Assembly (NCBI RefSeq): GCF_020166345.1
Contig: NZ_JAIUJS010000004.1
Location: 186,001 to 250,000, forward strand
Source of the DNA: Winogradskyella vincentii
Lineage (GTDB): Bacteria > Bacteroidota > Bacteroidia > Flavobacteriales > Flavobacteriaceae
Direction: 5' to 3'
DNA: 64,000 nt
The translations under genes and the position numbers were made by a program. Positions 1 through 8,597 of this stretch are shown in pieces (the first letter of the stretch is position 1; every line of letters begins with the position of its first letter). The notes under the pieces are model-generated. The model was not told the origin of the DNA. It worked only from the letters and a program-made list of their open reading frames with translations, and made no database searches.

Positions 1-414
1 GTCAATAAAATGTATAATGAGGAGGCCTCAAAGTTTGGCACTACAATGGCCACAGGGTTTGCTTTGTTAAGTATTGACCCTGAAAAAGGGACACCTTCAA
101 CCTCTTTGGGCCCAAAAATGGGCATGGAAGCCACTAGTCTCTCACGTACTCTAAAAGCAATGGAAGAAAAAGGGCTGATTGAGAGAAAACCAAATCCAGA
201 AGATGGACGAGGAGTGTTAATACATTTAACCGAGTTTGGTAGAGAGAAACGAGAATATTCTAAAGAGCGTGTTTTAATTTTTAACAATGCTATAAAATCG
301 AATATCACAACAGAAAAACTTGAGAATTTTTATGAGGTAGCTGAGGTTATAAACAATATGATTTCCAACAAAAAAATATATCCTAAAAAAGAACAGACTA
401 TAAATAATGAGTAA
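1..414 (+). CDS. MarR-family transcriptional regulator, 5'-truncated by window edge
   Basis: The frame is open from base 1 (V-N-K before the first Met at 10), so the start lies outside the window. The visible part holds the winged-helix DNA-binding core: a recognition-helix region (about residues 35-50, 'MEATSLSRTLKAMEEKG') and the wing ('ERKPNPEDGRG'), followed by helices that would form the dimerisation end. MarR proteins bind palindromic operators as dimers and often respond to small ligands. The gene overlaps the downstream fadN by 8 bp, so the regulator is cotranscribed with a beta-oxidation operon. I infer that it controls that operon, perhaps in response to acyl-CoA; the ligand cannot be read from sequence. 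Confidence 0.88.
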   Translation, partial: VNKMYNEEASKFGTTMATGFALLSIDPEKGTPSTSLGPKMGMEATSLSRTLKAMEEKGLIERKPNPEDGRGVLIHLTEFGREKREYSKERVLIFNNAIKSNITTEKLENFYEVAEVINNMISNKKIYPKKEQTINNE

Positions 415-2815
415 ACGTAGAATTAAAAAAATAGCCATTATTGGATCTGGTATAATGGGAAGCGGTATTGCTTGCCATTTTGCCAATATCGGTGTCGATG
501 TCTTATTATTAGATATTGTACCTAGAGAACTTAATGACAAAGAGAAAGCAAAAGGCTTAACTCTTAATGATAAGGTTGTTAGAAACAGATTGGTTAATGA
601 TGCTTTAATGACATCGATTAAATCTAAACCAGCACCTCTTTATCATCCTTCCTTTAAAAATAGAATTACAACAGGTAATTTAGAAGATGATATTGCAAAG
701 GTTGCTGATGTAGATTGGATCATGGAGGTTGTTGTAGAACGCTTGGATATTAAGCAACAAGTATTCGAAAAACTTGAAAAACACAGAACGCCAGGTACGC
801 TTATAACATCTAATACTTCTGGTATTCCTATTAAATTCATGAGTGAAGGTCGCAGTGAAGATTTTCAAAAGCATTTCTGTGGTACCCACTTTTTTAATCC
901 AGCGAGGTATCTCAGATTATTTGAAATTATTCCTGGCCCAAAAACTGATGCTTCAGTAATAGAGTTTTTGAATGGCTACGGAGAACAATTTCTTGGCAAG
1001 ACCTCTGTCGTCGCCAAGGACACACCAGCATTTATTGGTAATCGTATAGGGATTTTTAGCATAATGAATGTCTTCCATGTTGTAGAAGAATTAGGAATGA
1101 CAATAGAAGAGGTAGATAAATTATCTGGTCCTGTTATAGGTCGTCCTAAATCTGCAACTTTCCGTACTGTTGATGTTGTTGGGTTAGATACACTTGTTCA
1201 CGTTGCAAACGGAATCAAGGATAACTGCCCTGATGATGAGCGTCTTGAACTATTTACCATACCAGGTTTTATCAATACCATGATGGAGAACAAATGGTTA
1301 GGAAGTAAAACTGGTCAAGGTTTTTATAAGAAAAGTATATCTGCAGAAGGTAAAAAAGAAATACTTTCCTTGGATCTGAAAACGTTAGACTACAGATCAA
1401 AACAGAGAGCAAAATTTGCTACACTAGAGCTTACCAAAACCATTGACAAAGTAGCAGATAGATTTAAAGTTCTTGTTAGTGGTAAAGACAAAGCTGCAGA
1501 ATTCTACAGAAAGCACTTTGCTGCTCTATTTGCATATGTATCCTATCGTATACCAGAAATTACTGATGAAATATATAAGATTGATGATGCGATGAAAGCT
1601 GGTTTTGGCTGGGAAGACGGTCCATTCCAAATTTGGGATGCAATAGGTGTTGAAAAAGGAATTGAAATGATAAAAGCTGAAGGTTTAGAGCCTAATTCTT
1701 GGGTAACTGAGATGCTTGATGCAGGAAGTACTTCATTCTACACTGTTAAAAATGGTGCGTCATTTTGCTATGACATACCTAACAAATCACAAGAAAAGAT
1801 ACCAGGTCAGGATAGCTTTATAATCTTAGATAACATCCGTAAAACGAATGAAGTATTTAAAAATTCAGGTGTAGTTATTGAAGATTTAGGTGACGGGATT
1901 CTAAACTGTGAATTCCAATCTAAAATGAATACCATTGGAGGTGACGTTTTAGCTGGATTAAACAAAGCAGTTGATCTTGCTGAAAAAGATTTTGATGGTT
2001 TGGTTATCGGTAACCAAGGTGCCAACTTCTCTGTTGGTGCAAATATTGGAATGATATTTATGATGGCCGTCGAGCAAGAATATGACGAATTGAATATGGC
2101 CATTAAGTATTTCCAAGACACAATGATGAGAATGCGTTATTCGGCAATTCCAACTGTCGCCGCACCTCATGGTATGGCCTTAGGTGGTGCATGTGAGTTA
2201 TCAATGCATGCTGACAAGGTTGTTGCTGCCGCTGAAACTTATATTGGTTTAGTTGAATTTGGAGTTGGTGTAATTCCAGGTGGTGCTGGATCGAAAGAAA
2301 TGGCGTTAAGAGCTTCAGATACTTTCAGCAAGGGTGATGTGGAATTAAATGTTCTTCAAGAGTATTTTCTAACTATAGGAATGGCTAAAGTCGCAACTTC
2401 TGCTTATGAAGCTTATGATATAGGAGTTCTTCAGAAAGGTAAAGATATAGTTGTTGTTAATAAAGACAGACAGATTGCAACTGCGAAAGCGCACGCAAAG
2501 CTATTAGCTGATGCTGGTTATACTCAACCAGTAAGAAGAAAAGATGTAAAGGTATTAGGTAAGCAGGCTTTAGGTATGTTCTTAGTGGGAACGGATTCTA
2601 TGGAGGCAAGCCACTACATTAGTGAGCACGATCAAAAAATAGCGAATAAACTAGCCTACGTGATGGCTGGTGGAGACTTATCAGAACCAACATTAGTTAC
2701 TGAGCAATATTTATTAGATCTAGAGCGTGAGGCCTTCCTCTCATTGTGTACAGAACGTAAAACGTTAGAAAGAATTCAGCACATGCTTAAAACCGGTAAA
2801 CCTTTAAGAAACTAA
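407..2815 (+). CDS. fadN: 3-hydroxyacyl-CoA dehydrogenase / enoyl-CoA hydratase, bifunctional
   Basis: An 802-aa cytoplasmic enzyme for the middle two steps of fatty-acid beta-oxidation. The N-terminus is the NAD-binding Rossmann fold (GSGIMGSG at residues 13-20) of 3-hydroxyacyl-CoA dehydrogenase, with the family motif GTHFFNPARYL near residue 160. A second dehydrogenase C-domain lies at about 370-440. The enoyl-CoA hydratase domain is C-terminal (about 480-720) and has both catalytic Glu positions (GGACEL near 597, VEFGVGVIPGG near 618). This domain order is the FadN type, opposite to E. coli FadB. Gene order fadN-fadA-fadE matches the Bacillus subtilis fadNAE operon. The start overlaps the MarR stop by 8 bp. 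Confidence 0.93.
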   Translation: MSKRRIKKIAIIGSGIMGSGIACHFANIGVDVLLLDIVPRELNDKEKAKGLTLNDKVVRNRLVNDALMTSIKSKPAPLYHPSFKNRITTGNLEDDIAKVADVDWIMEVVVERLDIKQQVFEKLEKHRTPGTLITSNTSGIPIKFMSEGRSEDFQKHFCGTHFFNPARYLRLFEIIPGPKTDASVIEFLNGYGEQFLGKTSVVAKDTPAFIGNRIGIFSIMNVFHVVEELGMTIEEVDKLSGPVIGRPKSATFRTVDVVGLDTLVHVANGIKDNCPDDERLELFTIPGFINTMMENKWLGSKTGQGFYKKSISAEGKKEILSLDLKTLDYRSKQRAKFATLELTKTIDKVADRFKVLVSGKDKAAEFYRKHFAALFAYVSYRIPEITDEIYKIDDAMKAGFGWEDGPFQIWDAIGVEKGIEMIKAEGLEPNSWVTEMLDAGSTSFYTVKNGASFCYDIPNKSQEKIPGQDSFIILDNIRKTNEVFKNSGVVIEDLGDGILNCEFQSKMNTIGGDVLAGLNKAVDLAEKDFDGLVIGNQGANFSVGANIGMIFMMAVEQEYDELNMAIKYFQDTMMRMRYSAIPTVAAPHGMALGGACELSMHADKVVAAAETYIGLVEFGVGVIPGGAGSKEMALRASDTFSKGDVELNVLQEYFLTIGMAKVATSAYEAYDIGVLQKGKDIVVVNKDRQIATAKAHAKLLADAGYTQPVRRKDVKVLGKQALGMFLVGTDSMEASHYISEHDQKIANKLAYVMAGGDLSEPTLVTEQYLLDLEREAFLSLCTERKTLERIQHMLKTGKPLRN

Positions 2816-2819
2816 GACA

Positions 2820-4010
2820 ATGAAACAAGTATATATAGTAAAAGGATATAGAACTGCCGTAGGAAAATCTAAAAAAGGTGGTTTCAGATTTAAGAGAGCT
2901 GATGAACTTGCAGCTGAGACAATTCAATATATGATGGGCAAGTTACCTGACTTTGATGTTACTCGTATAGATGACGTTATTGTTGGTAATGCAATGCCAG
3001 AAGGTTCTCAAGGCCTTAATATGGCACGTATAATATCATTAATAGGGCTGAACACTGTTGATGTTCCTGGTGTTACGGTAAATCGTTTTTGTTCATCTGG
3101 TTTAGAAACAATCGCAATGGCTGTTGCAAAAATAAAAGCTGGAATGGCAGATTGCATTATTGCAGGTGGTGCAGAAAGTATGAGTAGTGTTCCTATGACA
3201 GGCTTTAAACCAGAATTAAACTACGACATCGTAAATTCTGGACACGAAGATTATTATTGGGGAATGGGAAATACTGCGGAAGCTGTAGCAAACACATTCA
3301 ATGTTTCTAGAGAAGATCAAGACGAATTTGCTTATAACTCACATATGAAAGCTTTAAAAGCTTTATCAGAAGATAGATTCCAAGATCAAATAGTACCAAT
3401 TGAGGTTGAAGAGACTTATGTTGATTCAAATGGAAAAAAGGCGAATAGAAAATTCACCGTAACTAAAGATGAAGGACCAAGAAAAGGCACAAGCAAAGAA
3501 GCATTAGCAAAACTAAGACCTGTATTTGCTCAAGGTGGATCTGTAACTGCAGGTAATTCCTCTCAAACTAGTGATGGTGCGGCTTTTGTTTTGGTAATGA
3601 GTGAAGATATGGTTAAAGAACTAAATCTTGAACCAATCGCACGTTTAGTAAGCTATGCAGCCGCTGGTGTTCCTCCAAGAATTATGGGTATTGGACCTGT
3701 TGCAGCAATTCCAAAAGCTTTAAAACAAGGTGGACTTTCACAAAAAGATATTGAGCTAATAGAATTGAATGAGGCCTTTGCCTCACAATCACTTGCAGTA
3801 ATGAGAGAACTAGATTTAAATCAAGACATCGTTAATGTAAATGGTGGTGCTATTGCATTAGGGCATCCTCTAGGATGTACTGGTGCTAAGCTATCGGTTC
3901 AATTATTTGATGAAATGCGAAAACAAAATATGAAAAACAAATACGGCATGGTAACCATGTGTGTTGGTACAGGACAAGGTGCTGCCGGAATATTTGAATT
4001 TTTAAACTAA
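2820..4010 (+). CDS. fadA: Acetyl-CoA C-acyltransferase (thiolase)
   Basis: A 396-aa thiolase catalysing the last, thiolytic step of beta-oxidation. Catalytic features are complete: nucleophile Cys91 in VNRFCSSG, the NEAFA motif, His near 349 in GHPLGCTG, and the second Cys near 381 in MVTMCVGTGQG. Length is normal for the family. It starts 4 bp after the fadN stop, so the two are translated from one message and probably act as a complex, as known trifunctional systems do. No signal peptide. Confidence 0.95.
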   Translation: MKQVYIVKGYRTAVGKSKKGGFRFKRADELAAETIQYMMGKLPDFDVTRIDDVIVGNAMPEGSQGLNMARIISLIGLNTVDVPGVTVNRFCSSGLETIAMAVAKIKAGMADCIIAGGAESMSSVPMTGFKPELNYDIVNSGHEDYYWGMGNTAEAVANTFNVSREDQDEFAYNSHMKALKALSEDRFQDQIVPIEVEETYVDSNGKKANRKFTVTKDEGPRKGTSKEALAKLRPVFAQGGSVTAGNSSQTSDGAAFVLVMSEDMVKELNLEPIARLVSYAAAGVPPRIMGIGPVAAIPKALKQGGLSQKDIELIELNEAFASQSLAVMRELDLNQDIVNVNGGAIALGHPLGCTGAKLSVQLFDEMRKQNMKNKYGMVTMCVGTGQGAAGIFEFLN

Positions 4011-4035
4011 TAGAAAAATATCAATTATATAAGCA

Positions 4036-5838
4036 ATGGAAACAATTGAGAAAGAATTATTAAGAGGTGGACAGTTTTTAGTTAAGGAAACTAACTGTGA
4101 GGATGTATTTACACCGGAAGATTTTAATGAAGAGCAGCAAATGATGAAAGAAGCGGTAATAGAATTTAATGACCGTGAAATTATTGCTCATAGAGAACGT
4201 TTTGAGAAAAAAGACTATGCATTTACGGAAGAGTGTATGCGTAAAGCAGGTGAGCTTGGATTTTTAGGTGTAGCCGTACCTGAAGAATATGGAGGATTAG
4301 GAATGGGATTTGTTTCTACAATGCTTGTTTGTGACTACATATCTAGTGGTACAGGTTCATTTAGTACGGCATTTGGTGCTCATACTGGTATTGGTACAAT
4401 GCCAATCACCTTATATGGTACTGAAGAACAAAAACAAAAATATGTACCTCAATTAGCTACTGGAGAATGGTTTGGTGCTTACTGTTTAACGGAACCAGGA
4501 GCAGGTAGTGATGCTAATTCTGGTAAAACAACTGCTGTATTATCTGATGACGGTAAAACCTATAAAATTAATGGGCAGAAAATGTGGATATCCAATGCCG
4601 GATTTTGTAAGTTATTTATAGTTTTTGCGAGGATTGAAGATGATAAAAATATCACTGGGTTTATTGTTGAGAATGACCCATCAAATGGTATTACCCTAGG
4701 TGAAGAAGAGCATAAACTAGGTATTAGAGCGAGTTCTACAAGACAAGTGTTTTTTAACGATACTGTAGTTCCTGTAGAAAATATGTTAGCAGGTCGTGGT
4801 GAAGGATTTAAAATCGCCATGAATGCACTTAACGTGGGTAGAATAAAATTAGCTGCTGCTTGTTTAGACTCTCAAAGAAGAATTACAACTACAGCCGTTC
4901 AATATGCAAACGAACGTAAACAATTTAAAACGCCAATCGCAGATTTTGGAGCTATAAAATCTAAAATTGCAGAGATGGCAGCAAGCGCTTATGCTGGAGA
5001 ATCAGCATCTTATAGAGCAGCAAAAAATATTGAAGATCGCATCGCAATAAGACAAGCTTCAGGAAACACACATCAAGAAGCAGAATTAAAAGGTGTTGAA
5101 GAATATGCCATTGAATGTTCTTTACTTAAGGTAGCAGTTTCCGAAGATGTACAGAATTGTGCAGATGAAGGGATCCAAATATTTGGAGGAATGGGCTTTT
5201 CTGAAGAGACACCTATGGAAGCAGCTTGGAGAGATGCTCGTATTGCACGCATTTACGAAGGTACTAATGAGATAAACCGCATGTTATCTGTAGGTATGTT
5301 AGTTAAAAAAGCCATGAAGGGTCATGTTGATTTATTAGGTCCAGCAATGAAAGTTGCGGATGAACTAATGGGTATACCATCCTTTGACGTTCCTGATTAT
5401 TCTGAATTATTCTCAGAGGAAAAAGATATCATAGCAAGGCTTAAAAAAGTATTTTTGATGGTAGCAGGATCTGCGGTACAAAAATTTGGTCCAGATTTAG
5501 AAAAGCACCAACAATTGCTTTTGAATGCCTCAAATATCTTGATAGAAATATATATGGCAGAATCTGCAATTTTACGGGCCGAAAAGAATGCTAAGCGAAT
5601 TGGTGTAGAAGCTCAAGAAGAGCAAATTGCAATGGCAAAGCTATATTTGTTTAATGCCGTAGAAATTATCAAGAAAAATGGTATGGAAGGCATTATTTCT
5701 TTCGCCGAAGGTGATGAACAAAAAATGATGTTAATGGGCTTAAAACGTTTTACAAAGTATACTAATTACCCTAACGTTGTTGAACTAAGAAACACTATAG
5801 CTGAGAAGGTTAAAGCAGAAAATAAATACTGTTTCTAA
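4036..5838 (+). CDS. fadE: Acyl-CoA dehydrogenase, long (VLCAD-like) form
   Basis: A 600-aa FAD-dependent acyl-CoA dehydrogenase, the first step of beta-oxidation. N-, middle and C-terminal acyl-CoA dehydrogenase domains fill roughly residues 35-430 (TEPGAGSDAN in the middle domain; catalytic Glu in IYEGTNEINR near 410). An extra helical C-terminal segment of about 160 residues makes it longer than the usual 380-aa enzyme and resembles very-long-chain dehydrogenases. It lies 25 bp after fadA and ends the operon; a strong terminator follows at 5870. Confidence 0.94.
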   Translation: METIEKELLRGGQFLVKETNCEDVFTPEDFNEEQQMMKEAVIEFNDREIIAHRERFEKKDYAFTEECMRKAGELGFLGVAVPEEYGGLGMGFVSTMLVCDYISSGTGSFSTAFGAHTGIGTMPITLYGTEEQKQKYVPQLATGEWFGAYCLTEPGAGSDANSGKTTAVLSDDGKTYKINGQKMWISNAGFCKLFIVFARIEDDKNITGFIVENDPSNGITLGEEEHKLGIRASSTRQVFFNDTVVPVENMLAGRGEGFKIAMNALNVGRIKLAAACLDSQRRITTTAVQYANERKQFKTPIADFGAIKSKIAEMAASAYAGESASYRAAKNIEDRIAIRQASGNTHQEAELKGVEEYAIECSLLKVAVSEDVQNCADEGIQIFGGMGFSEETPMEAAWRDARIARIYEGTNEINRMLSVGMLVKKAMKGHVDLLGPAMKVADELMGIPSFDVPDYSELFSEEKDIIARLKKVFLMVAGSAVQKFGPDLEKHQQLLLNASNILIEIYMAESAILRAEKNAKRIGVEAQEEQIAMAKLYLFNAVEIIKKNGMEGIISFAEGDEQKMMLMGLKRFTKYTNYPNVVELRNTIAEKVKAENKYCF

Positions 5839-5869
5839 TAACCCCTAACAACTAATTAGAAATGTTATG

Positions 5870-5897
5870 GCCAATTCTTAATTGAATTGGCTTTTTT
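5870..5897 (+). terminator. Rho-independent terminator of the fad operon
   Basis: GCCAATTC (5870-5877) pairs perfectly with GAATTGGC (5884-5891) across a 6-nt loop and is followed by six T (5892-5897). It lies 31 bp after the fadE stop. Confidence 0.9.
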
Positions 5898-5912
5898 ATT
5901 TTATTACCTTTC
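5882..5912 (+). promoter_or_regulatory. Candidate promoter overlapping the fad terminator
   Basis: TTG (5882-5884), a 20-nt spacer, and TACCTTTC (5905-5912) approximate the Bacteroidota -33/-7 elements (TTTG, TAnnTTTG). It sits 21 bp before the ATG at 5933. The -33 element lies inside the terminator hairpin, so the call rests on pattern alone. Confidence 0.35.
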
Positions 5913-5932
5913 CATTAGAAAATTCTTATTAC

Positions 5933-7210
5933 ATGAAACCTGTATTATCTCTATGCATTTATTTTTTTACCTTAATTAGCTTTTGCCAGTCAAATACAGA
6001 TATATTTCTTTTTGACTTAGTATCCATAAACAATTCTATTAAGGTTACCAATGGCACTAACATTTCAAATAATGAAGGTTATGATAACCAACCCTCATTT
6101 TTAAATGAAGATAGAATCTTATACTCTTCCACAAGAAATGGTCAAACAGATATTGCTCAATATTTTAGCAATTACAAATCTAAGGTGTGGATTAACTTTA
6201 CGGAAGGCAGTGAATATTCACCATTAAAAATTCCAAATAGAAATGAAGTTTCGGCTGTTAGACTAGATAAAGATGGCAAACAGCGACTTTACAGATACAA
6301 TCTTAGTAATGGGGAATCAAGCGAGTTAATTCAAGATTTAGTAGTTGCATACTATACATGGCTTAACGAGGAAACTATTGTCTCTGCTGTAATTGAAGAT
6401 CAGCAACTTAATTTATTTGTAACTAATATTTCAGCAGGTACAAGTAGAAAATATGCTACTAAAGTTGGACGATCATTTCACAAAATCCCCAACTCAAATT
6501 TGGTAAGTTTTATTTCAAAAGAAAATGAGAATCAATGGCAAATTAAATCAATAAATCCAGACACAGGTGTTACGAAATTAATAGCAAATACCTTAGAGGG
6601 TGTTGAGGATATATGTTGGCTCAACAATAAAACCATTTTATCTGGGAAAGGAACAAAATTGTATAAGCTCACTTTAAACAAAGACAATAATTGGGTAGAA
6701 ATAAGTGATTTTAGTTCTCTTGGAATTACTTCAATTACAAGAATGACAGTAAACCCGTCTATAGATAAGCTCGCTATTGCAGCTGATTTTAAAACTGCAA
6801 ATGATAATACTGAAGCTACTAATCAAGACGAAGAACAGGATCATACTGGTACAACATCAACGGAAAGTAACAAAGAAGTAACAGAAATAGAAACCATTGT
6901 TCAACGTAATTTAGATGCTTACAATGCTAGAGATATAGATTCATTTATGAAGGATTATGCAGATGATATTAAGTTATATGCTTATCCTAATACCTTGCAA
7001 ACAGAAGGTAAGGAAGCCATGCGAAAAGGATATAAAGATTGGTTTGACAGAGTTCCAGATTTAAGGGCTTTTATCAAAAAACGGATTGTCATTGGCAATA
7101 AGGTCATTGATGAAGAGCAAGTTACTGCAAATGGTCAAATCTTTAATGCAGTAGCAATCTATGAAATAGAAAATGGTAAAATATTCAAAGTAACCTTTAT
7201 TCAGAATTAG
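5933..7210 (+). CDS. Secreted TolB-like propeller protein with C-terminal NTF2-like domain
   Basis: I start at ATG 5933 rather than an upstream TTG at 5882, which lies within the terminator hairpin. From 5933 the protein begins with a clean signal peptide (MKPVLSLCIYFFTLISFC). Residues about 35-290 carry WD40/PD40-like strands typical of TolB-type propellers (DNQPSFLNEDRILYSSTRNG). After an acidic, Thr-rich linker (about 300-325) comes a SnoaL/NTF2-like domain (IVQRNLDAYNARDIDSFMKDYADD...), a fold used as a small binding or enzymatic pocket. The fusion suggests a periplasmic binding protein; no substrate can be named. The 3' end overlaps the convergent M24 gene by 4 bp. Confidence 0.78.
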   Translation: MKPVLSLCIYFFTLISFCQSNTDIFLFDLVSINNSIKVTNGTNISNNEGYDNQPSFLNEDRILYSSTRNGQTDIAQYFSNYKSKVWINFTEGSEYSPLKIPNRNEVSAVRLDKDGKQRLYRYNLSNGESSELIQDLVVAYYTWLNEETIVSAVIEDQQLNLFVTNISAGTSRKYATKVGRSFHKIPNSNLVSFISKENENQWQIKSINPDTGVTKLIANTLEGVEDICWLNNKTILSGKGTKLYKLTLNKDNNWVEISDFSSLGITSITRMTVNPSIDKLAIAADFKTANDNTEATNQDEEQDHTGTTSTESNKEVTEIETIVQRNLDAYNARDIDSFMKDYADDIKLYAYPNTLQTEGKEAMRKGYKDWFDRVPDLRAFIKKRIVIGNKVIDEEQVTANGQIFNAVAIYEIENGKIFKVTFIQN

Positions 7211-8532
7211 TTTGATTTAATTAAAACTAAATCTTCCTGAGGTTCAATTAAATATTCGGCTTTATCTTTTTTAACCACAGCCATTTCTTCAACTGAGATT
7301 GTTTTGGTGCCACCATCTTTTAATTTCCAAGCATGAAATCCATCAAATGCAAAGGTCATTCCTTCTTTTATAATTTTTTCAGATGCAGGTCTAACATGCG
7401 ATGCTTGTGAACCTCCTAAATTTGGTCCTACATCATGTGCTACATAACCTACAGGATGACCTGTACTCCACATAACATATTCTGAACCTGCTTTTTCCAT
7501 TAGGATACGTTGTGCTCTATCGACATCTACACCCTTAACTCCTGGTTTCATTGCACCGAGAGCAGCTCTATTGCCTGCTTTGCCACTTTCCCAATAATGC
7601 ATTATATCTTCAGGTGCTTCTGTTTCATCCTCTTTCAAAGCATAAGCAAATCGCTGTATATCACTTACCCAGCGATCATAAACTTTTATCCCAAAATCAA
7701 TTTGTATCACATCTCCTGGCATTATTACTTTTTTTGTAGCATGAGAATGACCTCTGTCTGCACCAGAATTTACATTTGGGTTTTGGTCTGGTGCCCAACC
7801 ATCAGTAACACCATATTCAATCATTTTTTGTTTTAAAAATTTTGCAATATCAGCATCCGTAGACTTACCTGGTATTACTTCCTTATAGGCTTCAATTTGC
7901 CAATCTGCCGTGAGTTGAGCCGCCTTTCTAAGAATTTCAACTTCTTCAGGTAACTTAATTGATAACCATTCATATACTACTTCAGTTGAAGATACCAACC
8001 TGTCTGCATTTTCACCCATCAACTCTTCAATGTATTGTCTTTGAGTGTATGACAAGCCATCAGCCATAGAGTTACTATCCGAAGAATTAATTGCAATTGA
8101 TTTAAAATCCTTTTCTAGAATAAAATTTACCGCCATCTTAACAGCTGAAGTGCCACGTTCTACACTTATTACTTCATCATGTATATCTAAATCATCTAAA
8201 GCTGTTGCTTCACCAGAAGGTGAAAAGACCTTAGAGTGAAAACCATCTGCATCATTATAAAACAGAAATGCAGCCGTACCACCAGCATTTTCACCACCTA
8301 TATGATCTGCAATAGGATCATTGTTATTTTCTCTACACACAACCATCCAACAATCCACATCAGAATTTTTAAGTGCTTTTGGTAAAAGTTGATTGATTCG
8401 TTTTGTTCTTATTTCTGGCCAGGGATTTTCACCCCAATAAGTATCTGGTTCAATTGATTTATTTTCATTGCTTACATTCTTACATGAAAAGCAGAACAAA
8501 ACAATAAGTAGAATCCTCGTGAAATTGTTCAT
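7207..8532 (-). CDS. M24-family aminopeptidase/prolidase-like lipoprotein
   Basis: A 441-aa protein with a lipoprotein leader (FCFSC, Cys17), so anchored on the periplasmic face or outer membrane. The C-terminal half has the pita-bread fold of metallo-aminopeptidases and Xaa-Pro dipeptidases: DFGIKVYDRWVSD supplies two Asp ligands, GHPVGYVAH the His, and ISVEEMAV a Glu. The ligand normally in the TxEPG motif reads FAFDGF here, an Asp in place of Glu. The N-terminal half is the creatinase/prolidase-type N-domain. Likely role: removal of N-terminal or Xaa-Pro residues from imported or periplasmic peptides. It is a single gene, convergent with the propeller gene. Confidence 0.85.
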   Translation of the reverse strand: MNNFTRILLIVLFCFSCKNVSNENKSIEPDTYWGENPWPEIRTKRINQLLPKALKNSDVDCWMVVCRENNNDPIADHIGGENAGGTAAFLFYNDADGFHSKVFSPSGEATALDDLDIHDEVISVERGTSAVKMAVNFILEKDFKSIAINSSDSNSMADGLSYTQRQYIEELMGENADRLVSSTEVVYEWLSIKLPEEVEILRKAAQLTADWQIEAYKEVIPGKSTDADIAKFLKQKMIEYGVTDGWAPDQNPNVNSGADRGHSHATKKVIMPGDVIQIDFGIKVYDRWVSDIQRFAYALKEDETEAPEDIMHYWESGKAGNRAALGAMKPGVKGVDVDRAQRILMEKAGSEYVMWSTGHPVGYVAHDVGPNLGGSQASHVRPASEKIIKEGMTFAFDGFHAWKLKDGGTKTISVEEMAVVKKDKAEYLIEPQEDLVLIKSN

Positions 8533-8597
8533 AATTAAAGATTATGTTATCTTGACGAAAGATAATAATAGTTATAAAGACTTAAAAGAATCATTTA

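Noticed and set aside
5882..5932. Longer start (TTG) for the propeller gene
   Set aside because: It begins within the fad terminator hairpin and would bury the clear signal peptide starting at 5933.
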